Positions 38,771 to 47,288 of a stretch of DNA of 64,000 nucleotides are shown here, piece by piece. This DNA is from Nitrosospira sp. Nl5 (GTDB taxonomy: Bacteria; Pseudomonadota; Gammaproteobacteria; Burkholderiales; Nitrosomonadaceae): the NCBI RefSeq assembly GCF_900102495.1, contig NZ_FMVQ01000006.1, positions 109,501-173,500 of the forward strand, read 5' to 3'. Numbering within the stretch: the first letter of the stretch is position 1; each line of letters starts with the position of its first letter. The position numbers were made by a program, and so were the translations under genes. The notes under the pieces are model-generated. The model was given only the letters and a program-made list of their open reading frames with translations, was not told where the DNA came from and made no database searches.

Positions 38771-40630
38771 CTAACAGGCAGCGTTCCGCTGTTCGCCGGC
38801 CGCCTTGTCTTTTTCTTTGCCGCCTTTGAGATATTTATCCAGAAATTCCAGTATCCGTCGATTGGCCTCGATCTGATTCTTTTTCTTCGTGAAGCTGTGG
38901 CCCTCATCGGAGAAGACGACATATTCCACAGGGACATTATGCCTCCTGACGGCTTCCACAATCTCGTCACTCTCAGCCTTGGTAACGCGAGGATCGTTGG
39001 CGCCTTGAATCACCAGTAAAGGCTTCCGTATTTCATTGGCGTGAAAGAGCGGCGAGGTGGCGACAAGGATGTCTATATCCTTCACCGGGTCGCCGATTTC
39101 ATGGTAAATCGCCTTGCGGACCGACTCCCAATAGGGGGGGATGCTCTCCAGGGTTCGGAGCCAGTTGCTGACGCCAAAGATGTCCACGCCCACCTTGAAG
39201 GCCTCAGGGCGGAAAGCCAAAGCCGCCAGTGTCATGTAACCCCCGTAACTGGCCCCCATGATGCCGATTCGTTCATGGTCGATGTAATCAAGACTGGCGA
39301 GATAGGTCTTGGCCTCCACGCAGTCCCACAACGGCTCACGCCCGTGTTTGCGATTAGCGGCGGCAAAGAATGTCTTGCCGTACCCCGAACTGCCACGGTT
39401 ATTTATCCCGAGAACGGCATAACCGTGATTGACCAGATACTGGATCTGAGCGTTATAGCCCCGCATGGTCTGACCGCCCGGCCCACCATGAACATACACA
39501 AGAGCCGGGACCTTATTGATTGCAGAGGCCTCATGCGGTTTGTAATAGATGGAAGGTATCACCATTCCGTCGAACGACCTGAACCGGACGACTTCCGCAT
39601 CCACCAAGTCTGACGGGTCAATTTCCGGGCTCAGGCTTTGGGTAAGCTGCCTGACCTGCCCAGTGTTGAAATCGTGAACGAACAGGTTATCGGGAGAACA
39701 GTCGCCGTTCACATAGAATGCCATGCGTGCGCCGCTCTCCGAAAAGGTTACTCCTCGAATTTCGCCCTCAGGCAGAGCGGGGAGCGTCACGGGCTTTTCC
39801 CCCGCGCCGCTGTCCTTCACAACACGGATCACGATGCTGCCATCCTGGTTAACGCCCGTTATCCGGAATCGTCCGTTCCTGGAGAAATAGGTGTAGACGA
39901 TGTCCCAGTCGGCACTTTCCTGATCCTCGATGGCACCTGTAATCAAGTCGTAAGTACGCAGGCGCTTGAATTCGCTTCCCTCGTTGGTAAGAAAAAATAG
40001 CCTTTGAGACGCCGGATCGAAAGTTTCCGCATGAAAACTGATAACACCCTCGTGGCGAGTCAGATGCTTGAACTCCTGTTTGGGAATGTCTAACAGATAG
40101 ATATCGCTGTCGGAGGCGGTGTTCGATTTGTTGAGCGCGATCCACCGCTCGTCGCGACTGATGGCGCCCAAATCGAATCCTTTCTCATTCCTGAATAGCA
40201 AAGTCCGGGTATACGTTTGGGAGTCGTAGCGGTACAGATCAAAGAATTTGGAATCGCGCTCGTTGCTGGAAACAAAAAAAGCGCTTCCGTCCGGGCGCCA
40301 TCCTGCGAACTGGGCCTTCAGCCCGTCTCCAGGGGTCAAATCTTTTTCTGTGCCATCCATTTCACGCAGAAAGAGATGATTGTTTTCATCTCCACCCCTA
40401 TCCCGCGTAAACAGGACTCGATCATCGTGGGGAAAGAAACTGACGGAAAAATTGCTCTCCAATGTGGACCGGGTCAGGGACTGTGGCGTGCCTCCGTCTA
40501 CCGGTAGCGTGTAAGCGTTGAAAATACCGGACGCGTTGCTGCTGAAAAGGATTCGCTTCTCATCAGCGCTAAACGACGCGCCCAATAGGGAAGTCGTCGC
40601 CATGAATTGCTCTATGGTATAGCGTTTCAT
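38771..40630 (-). CDS. S9-family prolyl oligopeptidase-like peptidase
   Basis: Serine peptidase of 619 residues. The first 350 or so residues form a beta-propeller of WD40-like blades (HDDRVLFTRDRGGDENNHLFL and similar). The alpha/beta-hydrolase domain contains VYVHGGPGGQT, the nucleophile elbow GASYGGYMTLAAL (Ser near residue 455), a probable Asp in QGANDPRVTKAES and His in DEGHSF. No signal peptide is seen, so it is probably cytosolic. Homologues cut short peptides or acyl-peptides; the substrate cannot be told from sequence. It converges on the TonB-like gene. Confidence 0.88.
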   Translation of the reverse strand: MKRYTIEQFMATTSLLGASFSADEKRILFSSNASGIFNAYTLPVDGGTPQSLTRSTLESNFSVSFFPHDDRVLFTRDRGGDENNHLFLREMDGTEKDLTPGDGLKAQFAGWRPDGSAFFVSSNERDSKFFDLYRYDSQTYTRTLLFRNEKGFDLGAISRDERWIALNKSNTASDSDIYLLDIPKQEFKHLTRHEGVISFHAETFDPASQRLFFLTNEGSEFKRLRTYDLITGAIEDQESADWDIVYTYFSRNGRFRITGVNQDGSIVIRVVKDSGAGEKPVTLPALPEGEIRGVTFSESGARMAFYVNGDCSPDNLFVHDFNTGQVRQLTQSLSPEIDPSDLVDAEVVRFRSFDGMVIPSIYYKPHEASAINKVPALVYVHGGPGGQTMRGYNAQIQYLVNHGYAVLGINNRGSSGYGKTFFAAANRKHGREPLWDCVEAKTYLASLDYIDHERIGIMGASYGGYMTLAALAFRPEAFKVGVDIFGVSNWLRTLESIPPYWESVRKAIYHEIGDPVKDIDILVATSPLFHANEIRKPLLVIQGANDPRVTKAESDEIVEAVRRHNVPVEYVVFSDEGHSFTKKKNQIEANRRILEFLDKYLKGGKEKDKAAGEQRNAAC

Positions 40631-40791
40631 TCGGGGAATGATCGGTTGGCGGCTGTACCGGCCGTCTTGGGCAAGTGCAATATGGTCAACGGGAAATACT
40701 TCATCAAAAGATCTTTGGATGTCATAGCGTCAATGCTGGGCTACCAACGGATAAAGCTGCCAGCGACGCCATTATTCTTCTATTCCCGCAA

Positions 40792-41349
40792 CTACTGCGC
40801 TACTGGGGCATCCACCTGATCGGGTGTAAACCCGGTAAAACTTTTATCGTTGCCTCCGCTACGAAGAGCCTGTTCCGCTGCGGGCGAGGCAAGCAAAACC
40901 GAACCGTACGGGGTGGCAGGATCACTGTTAAACACCACCCAGGAATCTAAAGATGAGTATTTGTTTTTATAGCCCGCGTATTTAAAAATCCGATCGACGC
41001 GTCCTCCTCTTTCGTACCGTATCTTCCACGACGTTCTCTTACTGGGGCTGTGGTAATCCAGGCAATAGCCGCTCGATGATTCTGTCCTGATCCCACCTTG
41101 ATCACAACGGACAGAAGGCTCCCCTGCGCTTTTAATGTCTCCAGGCACATATGTGAAGACTTGAGAGTTGTTCCGAAGTAAACGATTTGCTTCAGCATCG
41201 GAGTGCTTCGGTCCCGGCTTACTCCACCGATCCGTTTTACCACGTTTTATCCAGCTGGTGTCCTCGGGCGGCGTATAAGAAAATGCTATTTTCGTGTTGC
41301 CGATAGTGAATGTCATTACCGTCAAGATTATTATTGCCAAATTTCTCAT
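40792..41349 (-). CDS. Secreted protein of unknown function
   Basis: Not recognised. A signal peptide (MRNLAIIILTVMTFTIGNTKIAFS) is followed by about 160 residues with two Cys, in PSVRCDQGG and SGYCLDYHS, probably forming one disulphide. The centre is rich in Arg, Lys, Ser and Tyr (SPSKRTSWKIRYERGGRVDRIFKYAGYKNKYSS). No known domain could be assigned. It lies alone, 161 bp upstream of the S9 peptidase gene on the same strand. Codon use resembles that of its neighbours. Confidence 0.65.
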   Translation of the reverse strand: MRNLAIIILTVMTFTIGNTKIAFSYTPPEDTSWIKRGKTDRWSKPGPKHSDAEANRLLRNNSQVFTYVPGDIKSAGEPSVRCDQGGIRTESSSGYCLDYHSPSKRTSWKIRYERGGRVDRIFKYAGYKNKYSSLDSWVVFNSDPATPYGSVLLASPAAEQALRSGGNDKSFTGFTPDQVDAPVAQ

Positions 41350-41785
41350 TTTGATTTTTTGCTAAAAAGAACCGCTATAAGGATACCGCATTCGCTTTTT
41401 TTAAAGAACTATTGGTCTACTTTTCGGTAAATTGCCTGCATTGTCCGCTCTCTTGTCAAGAACGGATAGGGAAAATGGGATTTCCGTTTATTTTGGTATT
41501 TATCCCGGCATACCCTCTGCCCCATCGCGGCAGATTTTCCTGAGATAAACAGGTAGAGATGAAACGAAGGAGTTTGGGTTCTCGGTAAAAGAAGTAAGGG
41601 CTAAACAAGAAAAAGCCAGGCTACCACTGCTAGGCCCGGCTGTTTCCTCAGGTGGGCAATCCTGTAGCAAGGGAGATCTTCCGCTTTACCTCGAATGCCG
41701 GGGAACATTCACCCCGGCGAAACAGAGCAGGAGCGCCGTTCAGCCTGCTCTCTTGCGCCCAGCTGGGCCCGTCCTTGAAGCAGGG
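41350..41785. other. Intergenic region with several hairpins
   Basis: 436 bp downstream of the Gly/Ser/Thr-rich gene and upstream of the secreted-protein gene, both on the minus strand. It contains a terminator (41606-41641) and two strong hairpins further right: GCCGGGG/CCCCGGC at about 41698-41720 and AGAGCAGG/CCTGCTCT at about 41725-41752. The stacked hairpins after a short exported-protein gene could stabilise its mRNA or be an unrecognised structured RNA. Confidence 0.45.
41606..41641 (-). terminator. Rho-independent terminator
   Basis: On the minus strand an 8-bp stem (AGCCGGGC with GCCTGGCT, one G-U pair in RNA) with a 12-base loop is followed at once by TTTTTCTT. It would end a transcript coming from the Gly/Ser/Thr-rich gene about 145 bp upstream. 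Confidence 0.7.
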
Positions 41786-42151
41786 TCAATATCCTCCGCC
41801 GCCGGTTTGGCCGGATGATCCGGATCCCGTGGATCCGGCCCCCGTGGAACCTGTCCCTGTGGATCCCGATCCTGTTCCCTGGCCTGCCGATCCACCGGTC
41901 GTACCGCCGGTCTGTCCGGAAGTAGAGCTGCCGGGTTGACGATAGGTGCCTGGCTCTGGAGCGGGACCTGACTTTTGCCCTCCCCCGGAACCTGCCTTTT
42001 TATCGACGGGACCCCCATGCCCCGACATATCCCCGTGCTGCCCGGTCTGGTCTCCCGCGCCTGCCGCATTTGCCGCCCCGGCAGCGCTGAATGTGATAAC
42101 GCTGGCCAGCATCAGAGATCGAGCCATATTTTTCAGCGTAAAATTTTCCAT
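41786..42151 (-). CDS. Exported Gly/Ser/Thr-rich low-complexity protein
   Basis: Not recognised. The 121-residue product has a signal peptide (up to ITFSAAGAANAAGA, cleavage near residue 30) and a mature part made almost only of Gly, Ser, Thr, Gln and Pro, with short repeated units GSTGTGSTGAGSTGSGSSGQTGGGG at the C-terminus and no Cys. The composition suggests a disordered, surface or matrix protein. The repeats give the DNA a repetitive GGATCC-type pattern around 41815-41900. The neighbouring CNP1-like lipoprotein is 128 bp upstream on the same strand. A chance frame is unlikely because of the clean signal peptide. Confidence 0.6.
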   Translation of the reverse strand: MENFTLKNMARSLMLASVITFSAAGAANAAGAGDQTGQHGDMSGHGGPVDKKAGSGGGQKSGPAPEPGTYRQPGSSTSGQTGGTTGGSAGQGTGSGSTGTGSTGAGSTGSGSSGQTGGGGY

Positions 42152-42279
42152 GATAGCTTCTCCTGTTTATCCGGCGAAATTGCCGTGAAGAGAGAATGCT
42201 ACCCCCCCGGCCGGAACGTTCCGTACGTTGACGCACAAAGCGGATATCAGGCCAGGTTCGAATTAGGGTGTAGCGCTGG

Positions 42280-42852
42280 CTACTGAAGCACGCGTGGATG
42301 GCTACCTCTCTTCAATGCTTGAATTGCCTCTTCCTCATTTCTTACAATAATGTTTGCCGGGCAGAAGAAATATCTGGCAAGCGCCCGTTGCGCGTAATGC
42401 TGGGATATATTTTCGAGTTCCTCCCATTTCGATACCCGCGGCCGTAACCACGTCCCGTCATCGCGGCCAATGGCGTAGAGCCTTTTTTCGGTGACCTGGA
42501 ATTTAAGTATTAATATTTCCGCTCTCACACTCTCCCTCGCTCCATCGGTCGCACACCGCATGCCCTCGTAGCTTACGTTCATCGCTCCGGTGGGCGATTT
42601 GATTACCAAGGTGTAGCGAACTGTGCCATCTCCCACCGCGATGGACGGAGCATCGATGTAATGAAGATTGTCGCTGGCGGGGCCGGCGTCAAATGAGAGC
42701 AGAGTCTCCGCTTTGGGGAAAGCAGGCAAGTGTATCTGCAGTTCGGCCCAGGATTTGCCGCTATCAAACTCCCTGTCGAATCCCTTCAACGTCTTCTGGG
42801 AGGCGCAAGCTGCGAGCGACAGGAAACATAAGGACAATAGAATTTTTCTCAT
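42280..42852 (-). CDS. CNP1-like lipoprotein
   Basis: Lipoprotein of 190 residues (signal MRKILLSLCFLSLAAC, lipidated Cys at 16). The mature part resembles the CNP1-like family found chiefly in betaproteobacteria: FDREFDSGKSWAELQIHLPAFPK, the YTLVIKSPTGAMNVSYEGMRCATDGAR block and a conserved second Cys in RYFFCPANIIVRNEEEA. The two Cys in the mature part may pair. The family has no known function. It is the first of the minus-strand genes reading away from the zinc peptidase gene. Confidence 0.75.
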   Translation of the reverse strand: MRKILLSLCFLSLAACASQKTLKGFDREFDSGKSWAELQIHLPAFPKAETLLSFDAGPASDNLHYIDAPSIAVGDGTVRYTLVIKSPTGAMNVSYEGMRCATDGARESVRAEILILKFQVTEKRLYAIGRDDGTWLRPRVSKWEELENISQHYAQRALARYFFCPANIIVRNEEEAIQALKRGSHPRVLQ

Positions 42853-43110
42853 GAGGAAGAATCGCGGGATCAGTTAACCTATGAACCATATGCGCAAGCG
42901 CAGCACTGGAGCAGATTCGGAGCAATTTGTTTTGATGTATTTGCGCCACCTCTTGACGCCAGCACCCCACCGTTTACCTCGATTTAAATCAAGAATTATT
43001 TTGAACATTATCGATCAAATGTTACATAAAGGGGTGAGCGACCTGAGCTGTCGATAGGTCGTCACGTAGACTGTCCGATTAAAGTTGTTCCTTAACATAT
43101 ATCCCCCGTC

Positions 43111-43794
43111 ATGCTCTATCTGATATTGATTGGTTTTATCGTTCTCCTGGTTGTCGGACCTTCCTACTGGGTCAAACATACCATGGAAAAATATAGCGAA
43201 CCCGCCGATCGCTATGCATTCACAGGAGCACAGCTCGCTCGCGACCTGCTGAATCAGGCCAGCTTGCAAGATGTACGTGTGGAGGAGACCGAATCGGGCG
43301 ACCATTATGACCCAGTGGAAAAAATAGTCCGTCTCTCACCGGACAAATTTAACGGCCGCTCACTGACCGCCATAGCCGTTGCAGCACATGAAGTCGGCCA
43401 TGCGATCCAGGATCGAGATGGTTACCCGCCCCTTGCCTTGCGTACCCAGCTGGTGCAATGGGCTGCGCCTGCCGAGAAACTGGGCGCCGGTATCCTGATG
43501 TTGGCGCCTGTGATGATGACAGCACTACGTTCTCCTGCAACAGGATTGCTATTTCTTGCCGGGGGCATTCTGACACTGGGAAGCGCGGCGCTCGTACACA
43601 CGCTAACCTTGCCAATGGAGTTGAATGCCAGTTTTGCCCGCGCCTTGCCAATTTTGGAGCGGGGCCGTTATCTGATCGATGGGGACATGCCACATGCCCG
43701 GCGCTTACTCACTGCCGCAGCATGGACTTATGTTGCGGCTTCCTTGATGACACTACTCAACATCGCGCGCTGGTTGGCGATTCTGCGCCGATGA
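43111..43794 (+). CDS. Neutral zinc metallopeptidase (YugP-like)
   Basis: Membrane-bound peptidase of 227 residues. An N-terminal anchor (MLYLILIGFIVLLVVGPSYWV) leads to the zinc motif VAAHEVGHAIQDRDGYPPLALR, with HEVGH near residue 93, and then two or three helices (about 115-165) with GAGILMLAPVMMTALRSPATGLLFLAGGI. Family size is about 225 residues. The usual third ligand downstream is not certain from sequence. Function is unknown; relatives are thought to handle membrane-associated proteins. It stands alone between diverging and converging neighbours. Confidence 0.82.
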   Translation: MLYLILIGFIVLLVVGPSYWVKHTMEKYSEPADRYAFTGAQLARDLLNQASLQDVRVEETESGDHYDPVEKIVRLSPDKFNGRSLTAIAVAAHEVGHAIQDRDGYPPLALRTQLVQWAAPAEKLGAGILMLAPVMMTALRSPATGLLFLAGGILTLGSAALVHTLTLPMELNASFARALPILERGRYLIDGDMPHARRLLTAAAWTYVAASLMTLLNIARWLAILRR

Positions 43795-43877
43795 TTGAAG
43801 TTAAAATATGCAAAATGTAAGCGTTGGAATGAGTGATCAATCGAGGCATTCAGGTTACCGATGTTTTCTCATTCCTT

Positions 43878-45089
43878 TCAGCTTCCTTTAACGCACAACA
43901 CCGCCTTCAAGGTATGAACCACTTCAACCAGGTCCACCTGATTTGCCATGACCTCATCAATGTCCTTGTACGAGGATGGAATTTCGTCCAGCACCATCTT
44001 GTCCTTGCGACATTCAACCCCTTTTGTCTGCTGAACCAAATCGGCCACGGTAAAGGTTTTTCGCGCTTGCGTACGGGACATTTTACGGCCGGCGCCGTGT
44101 GAGCAGGAACAGTAGGATTCCAGCTCGCCCTTGCCGCGCACAATATAGCTGCGTTGCCCCATGGAGCCGGGAATGATGCCCAGATCGCCTACCTGCGCTC
44201 GTATGGCCCCCTTGCGTGTTACCCAGAGATTGCGGCCGAAATGGCTCTCCTTCTCGACATAGTTGTGGTGACAGTTGATGGCCTCCTGCGTAAGATTAAA
44301 TTCCCTCGGAATATGCCGCCGCAATGCCGCAATCGCCGAGTCCATCATGACTCGGCGATTCTCCAGGGCGTAATCCTGCGCCCAGTTGACGGCTTCCACA
44401 TAGTCGTCGAAGTCATCATCGCCTTCAGTCAAGTAGGCAAGATCGCCGTCCGGCAGGTGAATGGAAAATTGCTCCATCCTGCGTTTTGCCTTCTCGATGA
44501 AGTAGCTTCCGATCATATTGCCGATACCCCGGGAGCCCGAGTGGAGCATTACCCAGACGTCCTGATTTTCATCCAGGCACATTTCGATGAAGTGATTGCC
44601 CGAGCCCAAGGTTCCAAGTTGTGCTTGCGCCTTTTTGATGAGGCTGATTTCGTCCGCCTTGCGGCTTTGTGCAAAGCCGCCGAACCACCGCTTGAAGCTG
44701 GGTCCTTTGTGAAGCGCCGAGGTGAGGCTGTCCATTGCTGCCGGCCTGTCGCGACTTCCACCTGCACCCAGGGGCACATCACGCTCGATTTGCCGCCGGA
44801 TGGCGAGCAATGAATCAGGCAGGTCGGAGGCTTTCAGGGAAAGGCGGACAGCGTTCATGCCGCATCCTATGTCCACGCCGACCGCAGCAGGAATGATTGC
44901 TTTATCGGTTGCGATGACTGTACCCACGGTACTGCCTCTGCCAAGATGGCAGTCGGGCATTAATGCGACGCCATTGCGATCTATGAAAGGCAGCCGCGCA
45001 AGATTTTTGGCCTGCGCAAGCGCGTCGTCCTCTATGTCGGTCCAGGCCTTGATGGGCCTCGATCCTTCTTCCACGTATATGTTCTTCAT
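43878..45089 (-). CDS. rtcB: RNA-splicing ligase RtcB
   Basis: GTP- and Mn-dependent ligase of 403 residues that joins RNA ends carrying 3'-phosphate or 2',3'-cyclic phosphate to 5'-OH. The metal site residues are in GVDIGCGM (Asp and Cys) and GSGNHF; the guanylylated His is in SCSHGAGRKMSR near residue 335. Length equals E. coli RtcB (408). Neither rtcA nor an rtcR activator is adjacent, so control is not like E. coli's. In bacteria it repairs tRNA and rRNA cut by stress ribonucleases. Confidence 0.95.
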   Translation of the reverse strand: MKNIYVEEGSRPIKAWTDIEDDALAQAKNLARLPFIDRNGVALMPDCHLGRGSTVGTVIATDKAIIPAAVGVDIGCGMNAVRLSLKASDLPDSLLAIRRQIERDVPLGAGGSRDRPAAMDSLTSALHKGPSFKRWFGGFAQSRKADEISLIKKAQAQLGTLGSGNHFIEMCLDENQDVWVMLHSGSRGIGNMIGSYFIEKAKRRMEQFSIHLPDGDLAYLTEGDDDFDDYVEAVNWAQDYALENRRVMMDSAIAALRRHIPREFNLTQEAINCHHNYVEKESHFGRNLWVTRKGAIRAQVGDLGIIPGSMGQRSYIVRGKGELESYCSCSHGAGRKMSRTQARKTFTVADLVQQTKGVECRKDKMVLDEIPSSYKDIDEVMANQVDLVEVVHTLKAVLCVKGS

Positions 45090-45442
45090 AGGGAGTGCTG
45101 AAGTGAATGCGGCAGTGATAGAGAGAACACACCTGAATAATTATGCGCTCTTGACACTTTCACCATTTGCATCACGATTTATCATCAAAGTCAGCGGCAA
45201 ATGTGGATGCCGGTCCTAGGAAACCAAGACAGTCAGACGCCCTTTTTAGGCTGGAGTTTCTCGTTAGTAGCTATCTTTATCTAAAATTTTTCCTGATTCC
45301 ATCCATAATCCAGATTATAGGGACCAGCAGGTAATCCGTAGATAAATGAACTGGACGAAACCTGGAACGAAAAGGCTTCTTTGTTGCCCTGCTTTTTACG
45401 GATACGAAGCCGCTCCCATGACGAAGCCGTGTCGTAAGTTCT
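45090..45442. other. Intergenic region between rtcB and the amidohydrolase gene
   Basis: 353 bp upstream of rtcB. No second open frame, RNA or clear promoter could be supported. Confidence 0.3.
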
Positions 45443-46744
45443 TCAGGGCCTAGTGGCGCGCGGCCAACGTTCGGGAAGCAGGAAGGCCTCAGGGCGGAAC
45501 GATTCACCCGTATCCGGGTGACGCACAGTGCGCTTGACGACAAAATCGAAGAGCAACGGATTCTTGCGGTAGATCTCGTTGAGCCATTGCCGCTCATCGG
45601 CTGTGATAAATCCATCCCGTTGCAGCGCACGGGTCTGAATCACGATGTTGAGACCGACGAGCGGATAATCGCTGCCGTTGATGAGCCGATGGTGAAGATC
45701 GGGCCGCGCAAGCAGACGCCGCAGGGGCGCATCGAGATGGTTAAAGTACGTGATCGCGGAAATTTCCGCATAGAGGTTTTCTTCATACGCCGGCTCATCC
45801 ATCATCCGCAGCAACAGGTCGATGCCGGACATGCGACTTGGACCTGATAGTGAATCAGATGCATGAGTTGGAGCATCGAGATCACGAAACGAACCATTGC
45901 TTGCGGCATGCAGCGCCACCACTGTTACACCGCGCTCAAGCGGCCGGCGCAGGCGTAGCGGGTTGCTTAGTTCCTGATCCACCGTCTCCACCGCGTGCTC
46001 GTAGCCTGTGTGGCTAAGCAGGATCATGTCATGCTCGCGCATTGCACGATAGAACGCATCATGCGCGGAATCAGCCGGATCAATCTTCATTGTGCTGGGC
46101 AGCCACTTGACGTAACGCACGCCACGCTTGGCCCAGCGGTGAAGCTGCTCGATCGCATCCGATCGGGCGGGATGAATCGAGACGACCGGAATGAAATTGG
46201 CGGCTGACTTCTGCGCAACTTCCCAGACCAAATCATTGGAGACGTAGATCGGCGTGTGATCCGGCTGAGGGTTACCCTCCGCATCATGTGTCCAGTCGAG
46301 CGCGTAGAGTAGGAACGACGTTCCATCGGGAAAGTGCGCCGCCAGCCGTTCAAGCCGTTCGATGTAGCGCTGTTCAACATTCTCCGCCCATACGACACCC
46401 GCCCCGCTCAGGAAGATGTCGGTGCGAAGCCGGCGAATGGGACTCGACCACGATCTCCAGCTGGGATGAACCTCCCGGGAAATATGATGCACATGCGCAT
46501 CGGCAAGACGCGACCGATCCAGATTAGCGAACGCCATATCGACCAACGCGGCAGCTTCGGGACTTAATTCTGCCTTAAGATCTTCAGGAACGGCATCAAA
46601 GCCCCCGCCGAGCCGGTACGTCAGCAGGTGACAGCCGCCCATGGTGGCAAGCAAGGTGATAAGTAGCATACCCGTGGTTGCGCGCCGTAATCGATCGCAA
46701 ATTACATCAAATCCATAGAGTTCATGCACAATGGTTTTGTCCAT
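45443..46744 (-). CDS. Amidohydrolase-family lipoprotein
   Basis: Metal-dependent TIM-barrel hydrolase of about 433 residues. A hydrophobic stretch ending in LLATMGGC looks like a lipoprotein signal; the true start might then be the ATG at 46669. HVHHISRE near residue 85 matches the HxH metal motif, further His lie in VSIHPARS and LLSHTGYEHA, and the last ligand is probably the Asp in INGSDYPL. The family includes amidases, decarboxylases and lactonases; the substrate cannot be told. The C-terminal region is Arg/Pro-rich. Its neighbours give no clue. Confidence 0.72.
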   Translation of the reverse strand: MDKTIVHELYGFDVICDRLRRATTGMLLITLLATMGGCHLLTYRLGGGFDAVPEDLKAELSPEAAALVDMAFANLDRSRLADAHVHHISREVHPSWRSWSSPIRRLRTDIFLSGAGVVWAENVEQRYIERLERLAAHFPDGTSFLLYALDWTHDAEGNPQPDHTPIYVSNDLVWEVAQKSAANFIPVVSIHPARSDAIEQLHRWAKRGVRYVKWLPSTMKIDPADSAHDAFYRAMREHDMILLSHTGYEHAVETVDQELSNPLRLRRPLERGVTVVALHAASNGSFRDLDAPTHASDSLSGPSRMSGIDLLLRMMDEPAYEENLYAEISAITYFNHLDAPLRRLLARPDLHHRLINGSDYPLVGLNIVIQTRALQRDGFITADERQWLNEIYRKNPLLFDFVVKRTVRHPDTGESFRPEAFLLPERWPRATRP

Positions 46745-46822
46745 GGCTGTGTTCCGCTCATGCTGCGTTCTCGCATTCTTGATTGCAGGAGCGGTTTTGC
46801 GACGTAGTAATAACAGTGTGTA

Positions 46823-47041
46823 TCAAAGCCCACTGATCATTAATACCAAGTGCGTAAGATTAGAAGCGAGAGCAATAACGCAGCCAATAGGAAACGCGAC
46901 AGACTTGTAAGTATTTAGCCAACCTGAGCAACGATCCTTACAATCCCAGGCAGGACCGGCAATCCATAAGGCTGCTATAACAATAAGTATTCCCAGGACA
47001 GTACCAATAACCCAGATGACGCCACTACGGTCTCGGTGCAG
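46823..47041 (-). pseudogene. Small membrane-protein frame lacking a standard start codon
   Basis: A 72-codon open frame ends at TGA 46823-46825. Its translation has two clear hydrophobic helices, GVIWVIGTVLGILIVIAALWI and PIGCVIALASNLTHLVLMISGL, joined by a Cys-containing loop (PAWDCKDRCSGWLNTYKS). The only plausible start is CTG at 47041, directly after an in-frame TGA, and no ribosome-binding site is seen. It may be a decayed gene or a gene with an unusual start. The longest usual gap with nothing else in it (46745-47094) is filled by it. No homologue is recognised. Confidence 0.4.
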
Positions 47042-47094
47042 TCAGGGATTGGCTAAGATGATGATTCTTTATTGAATCGCTTTGAATGCTAGAT

Positions 47095-47187
47095 TGGCGG
47101 AGAGGGTGGGATTCGAACCCACGTGCCAGGTTACCCTGACCATCTGATTTCGAGTCAGCGCCGTTATGGCCACTTCGGTACCTCTCC
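47095..47187 (-). tRNA. tRNA-Ser (anticodon CGA)
   Basis: A 93-nt class II tRNA. Acceptor stem GGAGAGG (47187-47181) pairs with CCTCTCC, discriminator G and an encoded CCA follow (47097-47095). The anticodon loop CTCGAAA gives CGA, reading UCG. A long variable arm (ATGGTCAGGGTAACCTGGCAC region) and the T-loop GTTCGAATCCCAC are both present. Confidence 0.97.
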
Positions 47188-47288
47188 TTGCAAGGTGAAC
47201 ATTTTACCAGTTTATACCGCGTTTATCTTGCCCTCGTTCACGGCAAAAACATGTCAGAATGTTTCCGTGTTTCGCTTGTCTCTTTTCC

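Noticed and set aside
41652..41939. Plus-strand Pro/Asp/Val-rich frame
   Set aside because: It is the complement of the Gly/Ser/Thr repeat of the exported protein; repeats leave both strands open.
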